16,723 bases of DNA from Gammaproteobacteria bacterium (GTDB lineage: Bacteria > Pseudomonadota > Gammaproteobacteria > SZUA-152): contig JAUWVK010000017.1 of assembly GCA_030617485.1 (NCBI GenBank), positions 1 through 16,723 on the forward strand, read 5' to 3'. The notes below the pieces were generated by a model. That model was not told where the DNA came from and did not search any database. It saw only the letters and a list, made by a program, of their open reading frames with translations. The translations under genes were made by a program, and so were the position numbers. Below are positions 1 to 5,713 of the stretch, piece after piece (within the stretch, counting starts at the first letter, position 1; each line of letters begins with the position of its first letter).

Positions 1-193
1 TACCGATGGTCAGGATGCAAAAAAAGCCGCTATTCAGGCAGCCGTGGAACGCGCCCAGAAAAAACGAGCAAAGAATACTGACGGCCCCAAAAACATCAAT
101 AACCTGACCCAGGAACAACAACAACAAATTGCTGAAGTGGACGCACGTCGAACCAAAGAAAAAAAACAAACGGACAACAACTCATCATCATGA
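1..193 (+). CDS. rnfC: RnfC/RsxC, C-terminal end (5' partial)
   Basis: The reading frame is open from base 2 to a TGA at 191-193 and encodes about 63 residues. The visible part is the alanine-, lysine- and glutamine-rich tail typical of gammaproteobacterial RnfC, starting with an AAIQAAVERAQKKRAK-like helix and ending in a polar serine tail. The flavin, NADH and iron-sulfur cluster domains of RnfC lie upstream of the window. RnfC is the peripheral electron-input subunit of the Rnf (Rsx in E. coli) complex on the cytoplasmic face of the inner membrane. Its stop overlaps the rnfD start in an ATGA junction, so the two are probably translationally coupled. The call rests on tail composition plus the D-G-E genes that follow, which is strong context. 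Confidence 0.85.
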   Translation, partial: TDGQDAKKAAIQAAVERAQKKRAKNTDGPKNINNLTQEQQQQIAEVDARRTKEKKQTDNNSSS

Positions 194-1281
194 AGCTTGA
201 GACCCCTTCTTCTCCGCACATTCATTCCGGTGTTCAAATCACATCATTGATGCTGCGCGTTATGCTGGCACTAATGCCTGCTGTTATTGCGTATACCTGG
301 TTTTTTGGCTGGGGTTTGGTCATCAATATGTTAATTGCCATCACCACGGCACTCAGTGTCGAGACACTGATGCTGCATTTACGCCAACGCCCTATCCAGC
401 CATTCATTATGGATGGCAGCGCTGTCGTCACTGCAATGCTACTGGCTTTTTGTATTCCGCCCTTTGCACCCTGGTGGATTACTTTCATGGGAATCGCGTT
501 TGCCATTGTGGTCGGCAAGCACCTGTACGGTGGCCTGGGTTATAACCCCTTCAACCCGGCTATGGTGGGTTACGTCATGCTGCTCATTTCCTTTCCACTG
601 GAAATGACCGAATGGGTACCACCCAATATTGTTAACCAGCTGGAAATTGGTTTTCTGGACACCCTGAACATTATTTTCTTACGCGACTTCCCCTATCTGT
701 TGAGTATGGATGCGCTCACCATGGCCACGCCACTGGATACGGTCAAAACAGAACTTGGCCTTAACCATACTGTCAGTGAAATTGTTTCAGGCAATGCCAT
801 CTTTGGTGATTTTAGCGGCGTTGGCTGGGAATGGGTTGGCAACTGGATTTTGCTCGGTGGCGTATGGCTAATTTACAAACGCATTATCACCTGGCACATC
901 CCTCTGTCACTCATGGGTAGCCTGTTCGTCATTTCATTTTTCTTTTTTATGCTGGACCCGGATGCCTATCCTTCCCCAATGTTTCACCTGTTCGGTGGCG
1001 CCACTTTACTGGCCGCATTTTTTATTGCAACCGATCCAGTCAGTGCCAGCACCACCCCCATGGGGAGAATTTATTACGGCATCGGTATTGGCGTGCTTAT
1101 ATATGTTATTCGCACCTGGGGCAGTTACCCGGATGGTGTCGCCTTCGCGGTACTGCTGATGAATATGGCTGCGCCTACTATTGACTACTACACTCAACCC
1201 AGAGTCTTTGGTTATGAAAAGGGCTTCGAAAAGAGTCGTGCTGATAACCCTATTGATAACGACGAACAAGGTAACCCATAG
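190..1281 (+). CDS. rnfD: RnfD, flavinylated membrane subunit of the Rnf electron-transport complex
   Basis: This 363-residue protein has the usual length for RnfD and is mostly hydrophobic, with membrane segments spread from about residue 20 to 335. Family signatures are GGLGYNPFNPAMVGY at 114-128 and DALTMAT at 174-180. The latter fits the S/T-x-A-T site at which ApbE (Ftp) attaches FMN through phosphoester linkage, making Thr180 the likely modified residue. RnfD carries electrons across the membrane domain and takes part in ion translocation. The ATG overlaps the rnfC stop (ATGA), and the gene's own stop overlaps the GTG start of rnfG by one base, as expected for one operon. No Shine-Dalgarno (SD) sequence is obvious, which fits translational coupling. 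Nothing is broken. Confidence 0.96.
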   Translation: MKLETPSSPHIHSGVQITSLMLRVMLALMPAVIAYTWFFGWGLVINMLIAITTALSVETLMLHLRQRPIQPFIMDGSAVVTAMLLAFCIPPFAPWWITFMGIAFAIVVGKHLYGGLGYNPFNPAMVGYVMLLISFPLEMTEWVPPNIVNQLEIGFLDTLNIIFLRDFPYLLSMDALTMATPLDTVKTELGLNHTVSEIVSGNAIFGDFSGVGWEWVGNWILLGGVWLIYKRIITWHIPLSLMGSLFVISFFFFMLDPDAYPSPMFHLFGGATLLAAFFIATDPVSASTTPMGRIYYGIGIGVLIYVIRTWGSYPDGVAFAVLLMNMAAPTIDYYTQPRVFGYEKGFEKSRADNPIDNDEQGNP

Positions 1282-1925
1282 TGTTAGCAAAACACATGAG
1301 CCGTAGCGCAATACTATTGGGGTTATTTGCTCTGGTCGGCACCGCTATTGTCGCCGTGGTATTTACCGGCACTGAAGAACCCATTGCCGATGCTGAACGC
1401 ACCTATATGCTGCGCAGCTTACACTCGGTAATCAAACCCGAATTACACGACAATGATATTTTTACAGATCACATCGAAGTCCATTCACTGGACTATCTCG
1501 GCACCGACAAAGCTGTTTCCGTTTTCCGGGCCCGAAAAAATGGTTTACCCGTAGCATTAGCAATAACAGCCTTTGCCAGGGAAGGTTATGTCGGCCCCAT
1601 TAAACTGCTGGTAGGGATAGATACGCAGGGCACTGTCCTGGGCGTGAGGGTACTAAGCCATAGAGAAACACCAGGGCTAGGTGATGCTATTGATGAAAAA
1701 CGCAGTGACTGGATTTTTGGCTTCGATGGCCATAGCCTGAACAATCCTGAATCAAAAGACTGGCGCGTGCGTCGGGATGGTGGTGTCTTCGATCAGTTCA
1801 CTGGCGCTACCATTACACCGCGCGCAGTCGTCAAGGCGGTGCACAATGCGCTAAAATTCTTTGAACAAAATAAAGAACGCTTGTTTGCTGAAAAAAGCAT
1901 TGTTCAGGATAAGAGTGAACATTAA
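1281..1925 (+). CDS. rnfG: RnfG, periplasmic FMN-binding subunit of the Rnf complex
   Basis: The 214-residue protein has one N-terminal membrane anchor (about residues 10-29) followed by a periplasmic FMN-binding domain. The family motif SHRETPGLGD lies around 126-135. DQFTGATITP at 171-180 is the flavinylation site, with Thr177 as the FMN-bearing residue. It passes electrons between flavins in the Rnf relay. The start is a GTG overlapping the rnfD stop. AAGG at 1268-1271 sits nine bases in front of it, whereas the in-frame ATG at 1296 (codon 6) has no SD, so GTG is preferred. The gene abuts rnfE directly. The length is close to that of E. coli RsxG and no defect is visible. Confidence 0.95.
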   Translation: MLAKHMSRSAILLGLFALVGTAIVAVVFTGTEEPIADAERTYMLRSLHSVIKPELHDNDIFTDHIEVHSLDYLGTDKAVSVFRARKNGLPVALAITAFAREGYVGPIKLLVGIDTQGTVLGVRVLSHRETPGLGDAIDEKRSDWIFGFDGHSLNNPESKDWRVRRDGGVFDQFTGATITPRAVVKAVHNALKFFEQNKERLFAEKSIVQDKSEH

Positions 1926-2615
1926 ATGGAAGCTGGGCAAAAACAAATTATTAACGAAGGACTATGGCGCAACAATACTGCGCTAGTTCAACTGTTAGGC
2001 TTGTGCCCATTGCTGGCCGTTTCCGGCACCGTGGTCAATGCGCTGGGGCTGGGCATTGCCACTACTCTGGTACTGGCAGGCTCCAATGTCACCGTTTCAC
2101 TAATCCGCAACGTAGTACGACCTGAGCTACGTATTCCCAGCTTTGTACTGGTCATCGCTTCTTTTGTTACCGCAGTAGAATTGCTGATGCAGGCCTTTCT
2201 CTACGATCTGTATCTGGTGCTGGGCATATTTATCCCGCTCATCGTCACCAACTGCGTCATCATCGCCCGCGCCGAATCCTTTGCTTCTAAAAACAATGTG
2301 TGGCGTTCCCTGCTGGATGGACTGGCGATGGGTATTGGCTTCACACTGGTATTACTGGCACTGGGCGCAATTCGTGAGATTCTGGGCCATGGCACTCTGC
2401 TGGCACAGGCCGAGCTGTTATTTGGCGAGGGCACCGAATGGCTCACCATTACCCTGATTGAAGATTACCGTGGTTTCCTGCTGGCCATATTGCCACCCGG
2501 CGCTTTCCTGATCCTGGGCCTGCTGATTGCACTCAAAAATATTGTCGACAAAAAGCTGGCTCAACGGGCTACACAGACCGTTTCTGCCCCAATTCCGGCA
2601 GAAACTGCCAACTAG
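1926..2615 (+). CDS. rnfE: RnfE, integral membrane subunit of the Rnf complex
   Basis: The 229-residue protein is built almost wholly of transmembrane helices and starts with the family signature [14 protein letters not shown] around 20-33. Cys27 and Cys110 (in [13 protein letters not shown]) sit in the half-membrane positions that, in the related NqrD/NqrE pair and in Rnf structures, bind an intramembrane iron-sulfur cluster shared with RnfA. The ATG follows the rnfG stop with no gap. RnfE is normally the last rnf gene. In E. coli nth comes next, but here a 301-bp spacer and the pilus block follow. The extreme C-terminus is polar and not conserved. The identification is firm. Confidence 0.95.
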   Translation: MEAGQKQIINEGLWRNNTALVQLLGLCPLLAVSGTVVNALGLGIATTLVLAGSNVTVSLIRNVVRPELRIPSFVLVIASFVTAVELLMQAFLYDLYLVLGIFIPLIVTNCVIIARAESFASKNNVWRSLLDGLAMGIGFTLVLLALGAIREILGHGTLLAQAELLFGEGTEWLTITLIEDYRGFLLAILPPGAFLILGLLIALKNIVDKKLAQRATQTVSAPIPAETAN

Positions 2616-2674
2616 CTCTGATTATCTGCGCCACTCGTCCGATCGGTACCCCCGCCCGTCACACTATCCCTCAA

Positions 2675-2708
2675 AAATAGCCAAAATAAGGCAAAAAACG
2701 GGCTATTT
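2675..2708 (+). terminator. Inverted repeat downstream of rnfE, weak terminator candidate
   Basis: AAATAGCC (2675-2682) and GGCTATTT (2701-2708) form an 8-bp perfect stem around an 18-base loop. There is no clear run of T after the stem, so this is not a textbook intrinsic terminator. It could stabilise the 3' end of the rnf mRNA or be chance in AT-rich DNA. Confidence 0.3.
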
Positions 2709-2779
2709 CTGCCGTAAACACACTCGGCCACATATCTATTAATAGCTAATAAATACAATTAGTTACCTACGAAAACCAC

Positions 2780-2801
2780 CCCAAAACCCGACCCAAAACC
2801 C
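2780..2801. repeat. Direct repeat of CCCAAAACCC
   Basis: The decamer CCCAAAACCC occurs at 2780-2789 and again at 2792-2801, 12 bases apart start to start. A related ACGAAAACCACC lies just upstream. It sits about 115-135 bp in front of the first fimT and may be a regulator site; function unknown. Confidence 0.4.
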
Positions 2802-2805
2802 AGCT

Positions 2806-2827
2806 CCGTCAATATTTTGACCGACGG
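2806..2827. promoter_or_regulatory. Two-fold symmetric element upstream of the first fimT, possible operator
   Basis: GTCAA (2808-2812) and TTGAC (2817-2821) are perfect inverted repeats around TATT. The wider pair CCGTC (2806-2810) and GACGG (2823-2827) is also symmetric, with its centre shifted by two bases. This is the size expected for a dimeric regulator site, about 90-110 bp before the fimT start. In P. aeruginosa the equivalent operon is controlled by AlgR, but I do not see a clear AlgR consensus here. Confidence 0.25.
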
Positions 2828-2916
2828 CTAACCCTTCCAGACAAATGGTCGATAAACCAAGTACTGGCTGGCTTTTGCTTGCCTAGACTTGTACGTAACT
2901 GGAAAGAGAAAACCAA

Positions 2917-3459
2917 ATGAATAGTGCGATGAGATATCAAACCAGACAATTTACTACCCGCAAGGCGGCGGCCGGTTTCACATTGGTGGAGCTGATAATT
3001 ACTATGGCAATTGGCGCCATTATCCTTACCCAGGCTGTACCCTCATTCCTTTCCACCATTAAGAATAGCCATCTAACTGCGGAAACCAACAAACTGGTGG
3101 CCGATATAAACCTGGCGCGCAGTGAAGCAATCAAACGCGGTAAAGCCGTTTCAATTTGCAGCACCACTAATCCAAACGCCTCTCCCCCTACTTGCGCTGG
3201 CTCCTGGGGCACAGGATGGGCAATCATGGATGCCGACGCAACGCTCATTCGTGTTGGATTGGGGCAATCACCAGGCTCATCTGTCATATTTACCGCATCT
3301 GACACAACAATAACTTTCTCCTCGGATGGACTGCTAAGCGATGCAACGGCAAAGGACATCATCATTTGTGATGACAGAGGCACAGCTTCTAGACGACAAA
3401 TTCTGGTAAGTGCTACCGGTCGCCCCCGACTCGATAAAACCGTGGGCGCCTGCTCATAA
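2917..3459 (+). CDS. fimT: FimT-type minor pilin of cluster 1, with GRxR DNA-binding motif
   Basis: The 180-residue prepilin belongs to the GspH/FimT family. A 20-residue basic leader ends in AAAG, followed by FTLVELIITMAIGAIIL, so prepilin peptidase (PilD) should cut after Gly20; Glu25 is the conserved +5 residue. The GspH domain follows, with LARSEAIKRG around 66-74 and WGTGWAIMDAD around 97-107. Four cysteines (81, 93, 151, 179) could form two disulfides. Near the end lies GRPR (168-171), matching the GRxR motif that in Legionella pneumophila FimT binds DNA during natural transformation. The start is set by GGAAAGAG at 2901-2908, eight bases before the ATG. It is the first gene of cluster 1, 21 bases ahead of pilV. 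The role in DNA uptake is inferred from the motif. Confidence 0.9.
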   Translation: MNSAMRYQTRQFTTRKAAAGFTLVELIITMAIGAIILTQAVPSFLSTIKNSHLTAETNKLVADINLARSEAIKRGKAVSICSTTNPNASPPTCAGSWGTGWAIMDADATLIRVGLGQSPGSSVIFTASDTTITFSSDGLLSDATAKDIIICDDRGTASRRQILVSATGRPRLDKTVGACS

Positions 3460-3480
3460 GTAATTAAAGGTAACTATGTG

Positions 3481-3948
3481 ATGAACAAATCAAAACAACA
3501 CGGTTTTACCATGATAGAAGTACTGGTAACCATGGTAATTATGGCCGTCGGATTACTAGGACTTGCAGGCTTGCAGGCCACCAGTCTTAAAAACAATGAA
3601 AGCGCTTATCAGCGATCACAGGCAGCCCAAATGGCTTACGACATGCTGGATCGTATGCGCGTTAATTCAGCAGGGGTTGCAGCAGGGAGTTATAACAACA
3701 TAGACACCACTGCACCTAACACCTACACCGAATGCTTAAAAACTGACAAAACCAGCAAATGTAATTCGTCTGGTATGGCAGATTATGATGACGGCGACTG
3801 GCACACACAGTTAGCTGATCTATTGCCTTTGGGGACAGGCAGCGTTGCTGGTGCTGGCACAGGGTCCATCTTCACTATTACCGTCAGCTGGGATGATAAC
3901 CGCGATGGTAATGCCAATACTTCATTTACCTTGAGCAGCCGACTATGA
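3481..3948 (+). CDS. pilV: PilV-type minor pilin, cluster 1
   Basis: The 155-residue protein has a short leader, MNKSKQHG, then FTMIEVLVTMVIMAVGLLGLAGLQ, the typical PilV start. Cleavage after Gly8 gives a mature N-terminal Phe with Glu13 at +5. The segment RSQAAQMAYDMLDRMRVN (45-62) is the usual PilV continuation. Two cysteines (85, 94) lie close together in the head. PilV is a minor pilin of the T4P initiation/tip complex in the inner membrane and pilus. AAAGG at 3466-3470 serves either the ATG at 3481 or an adjoining GTG at 3478; I prefer ATG. The stop overlaps the pilW start (ATGA), pointing to coupled translation. The C-terminal half is family-variable. Confidence 0.9.
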   Translation: MNKSKQHGFTMIEVLVTMVIMAVGLLGLAGLQATSLKNNESAYQRSQAAQMAYDMLDRMRVNSAGVAAGSYNNIDTTAPNTYTECLKTDKTSKCNSSGMADYDDGDWHTQLADLLPLGTGSVAGAGTGSIFTITVSWDDNRDGNANTSFTLSSRL

Positions 3949-5006
3949 AACCGATTATGAAACCAAAGACACAACAAAGCATGCCAACCAACAAACAGGC
4001 GGGCCTAACCCTGGTCGAAATTATGGTCGCTATCACTCTCAGCTTGCTGTTGCTGGGAGGATTACTTCAAATCGTTGTTGGCAACCAACAAACCTATAAG
4101 GTTCAGGATGCCATGGCGCGAGTCCAGGAAAATGGCCGATTCTCCCTGCACTTTCTCAGCAAAGATATTCGAATGGCAGGTTTTATGGGTTGTTCAAACA
4201 CCAGCGGCGGTCTAACGGTCTCTAATAATGTCGATCCCAGTAAATTTACTAATAGCGATGAGGTCAGCGCCGCAATAAATGCATTTACTGGCGACAGTGC
4301 CATTTTAGGCTACAGCTACACTACAGGCACCCTGCCAACAGAAATCGCAACCCTGGGTCTTGTCGCGGACGGCAGCGAAGGGAGTATTATGGAAAATACC
4401 GACGTCCTGTTTCTTCGTCGCGCAGAATCATGCCCTGGTAATGGCGTAACGTCGCATAACAATAACTCTGCCCAGATATTTTTCGACAATCGATTTTGTG
4501 AGATTCAAAAAGATGACATCGTCATGGTGTCCAATTGTGAAACTGCCGAACTCTTCGGTATCACCAATAACATCACAGAGGATGGAACCGATAATGCTGC
4601 CCATGCAGCCAATCTTAACGTCAACCCAAAATTGCAAAATGGTTATGGTGCAGATTCCTACATCTTCAAAATGAAAAGTGAAATTTACTACGTTGGCGTG
4701 GGCGAATCGGGCCAGCCTGCCTTGTTTAAACGCGAACTAAAAATTGGCGCCTTAACCAACAAGGAACTGGTAGAAGGTATTGAAGATATGACCATCCTCT
4801 ATGGTGAGGATCGTGATGCCGATGGTACAGCTGATGCTTATGTTACGGCAGCCAACGTAAATGACATGGAGGCTGTTGTTAGTATTCGTATTACCGCAAC
4901 GGCACGCACACTAGAAGACAATATCGCTTCAACAACTAACAATGGTGACAAACGAATTCGCCGCGACTTTACGACGACTATTGGCATTCGCAATCGCATA
5001 AGTTAA
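3945..5006 (+). CDS. pilW: PilW-type minor pilin, cluster 1
   Basis: The 353-residue prepilin has a 20-residue leader ending in NKQAG, followed by LTLVEIMVAITLSLLLLGGL. Cleavage after Gly20 leaves Leu at +1 and Glu25 at +5. QENGRFSLHFLSKDIRMAGF (61-80) and LVEGIEDMTILYGED (275-289) are typical PilW blocks, and the end DKRIRRDFTTTIGIRNR is shared with the second PilW of this window. Cysteines are at 83, 163, 185 and 198. An acidic loop D289-x-D291-x-D293-G-x-x-D297 has the spacing of a small calcium site, resembling the loop in PilY1. TTGAGCAG at 3931-3938 could be its SD. It belongs with PilV, PilX and PilY1 in the pilus tip complex. Confidence 0.92.
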   Translation: MKPIMKPKTQQSMPTNKQAGLTLVEIMVAITLSLLLLGGLLQIVVGNQQTYKVQDAMARVQENGRFSLHFLSKDIRMAGFMGCSNTSGGLTVSNNVDPSKFTNSDEVSAAINAFTGDSAILGYSYTTGTLPTEIATLGLVADGSEGSIMENTDVLFLRRAESCPGNGVTSHNNNSAQIFFDNRFCEIQKDDIVMVSNCETAELFGITNNITEDGTDNAAHAANLNVNPKLQNGYGADSYIFKMKSEIYYVGVGESGQPALFKRELKIGALTNKELVEGIEDMTILYGEDRDADGTADAYVTAANVNDMEAVVSIRITATARTLEDNIASTTNNGDKRIRRDFTTTIGIRNRIS

Positions 5007-5043
5007 ATAAACCATGAAAAATAATTTTTTGCAGAGAATCTAC

Positions 5044-5047
5044 GGAG
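5044..5047 (+). promoter_or_regulatory. Shine-Dalgarno deciding the pilX start in cluster 1
   Basis: GGAG lies five bases before ATG 5053. The upstream in-frame ATG at 5014 has only an AT-rich leader without SD, so the shorter pilX product is preferred. Confidence 0.6.
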
Positions 5048-5052
5048 CTCCA

Positions 5053-5607
5053 ATGCCTAACAAAACGCACAACATGACGTACATCACTACTAAACAGTTA
5101 CACCAACAACGCGGTGCAGTACTCATCATAAGTCTGATCATGTTATTGGTGCTCACTATTATTGGTGTCAATGCTATGCGCACCACCATGCTGGAAGAAA
5201 AAATGGCCGGTAACCTGCGCGACAAAAATCTGGCCTTTCAGGCAGCTGAATCAGCGTTGCGCGACGGTGAAGATCTTTTTGAAAACCTCGTCGCCACCAG
5301 TTCATTTGATGGCACAGCCGGAAGGTTAGGCTCAGCGGACACGGATCCTGATTTTTTTGATAGCGCCACCTGGTCCAACAGTGACTCTATAGAATACTCA
5401 GGAACTATGCCCGATGTAGCCGCCCCACCACGCTACATAGTGAAATTTATTAAACGGGTTGAAGGTGACTCAGGCTCACTAAAAGTAAGTGGTTACGGCA
5501 ACGACCGAGCCAGCACTGTGAGCAATTTTAGAGTAACTGCCAAGGGCACAGGAAAAACATCTACCAGTACTGCGCTCTTGCAGGCTTACTACGGCAAAGT
5601 TATGTAA
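5053..5607 (+). CDS. pilX: PilX-type minor pilin, cluster 1
   Basis: From the SD-supported ATG the protein has 184 residues; an upstream ATG at 5014 would add 13. The leader ends in LHQQRG, followed by AVLIISLIMLLVLTIIGVNAMRT, with cleavage expected after Gly21. The +5 residue is Ile26 rather than Glu, a feature of the PilX/GspK-like class thought to sit at or near the tip. MLEEKMAGN (46-54) and LAFQAAESALRDGE (60-73) are PilX hallmarks. There is no cysteine in the whole protein. PilX works with PilV, PilW and PilY1 to prime pilus assembly. It lies 46 bases after pilW and 106 bases before pilY1. Confidence 0.9.
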   Translation: MPNKTHNMTYITTKQLHQQRGAVLIISLIMLLVLTIIGVNAMRTTMLEEKMAGNLRDKNLAFQAAESALRDGEDLFENLVATSSFDGTAGRLGSADTDPDFFDSATWSNSDSIEYSGTMPDVAAPPRYIVKFIKRVEGDSGSLKVSGYGNDRASTVSNFRVTAKGTGKTSTSTALLQAYYGKVM

Positions 5608-5672
5608 CCACGCAGAACAGCTCTTTATCATTATTTTTAACGACAGATATATACAACAGCATCAAACCATCA

Positions 5673-5708
5673 GTAACTTTCGGTAACATTTTGGTAACAA
5701 CAGGTAAC
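5673..5708. repeat. Four GTAAC direct repeats spaced 10-11 bp in the pilY1 leader
   Basis: GTAAC occurs at 5673-5677, 5683-5687, 5694-5698 and 5704-5708, with start-to-start steps of 10, 11 and 10 bases, about one DNA helical turn. The last three read GGTAAC. The final copy (AGGTAAC, 5702-5708) is also the best SD candidate for the pilY1 ATG at 5714. The array could be a protein-binding site on one face of the DNA or a repeated RNA element. Confidence 0.6.
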
Positions 5709-5713
5709 GCATT

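Larger units (their letters stand above)
2616..2916. other. Gene-free spacer between the Rnf operon and the pilus block
   Basis: No convincing ORF lies here. The stretch contains an inverted repeat after rnfE (2675-2708), an AT-rich part around 2727-2762, a duplicated C4A-type decamer (2780-2801), a two-fold symmetric element (2806-2827) and the SD of fimT (GGAAAGAG, 2901-2908). It must contain the end of the rnf transcript and very probably the promoter of the pilus cluster. I found no well-spaced sigma-70 or sigma-54 promoter by eye. TACAAT at 2754-2759 could be a -10 box but has no recognisable -35. Confidence 0.7.

Noticed and set aside
2865..2878. Sigma-54-like TGGC...TTGC before the first fimT
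   Set aside because: The distance between the GG and GC elements is one base short of the strict -24/-12 spacing, for both overlapping TGGC copies. Only a mapped transcript start could rescue it.
2937..3383. 148-codon open frame antisense to the first fimT
   Set aside because: It lies wholly within fimT, its composition is that of a complementary strand and it has no SD or known motif.
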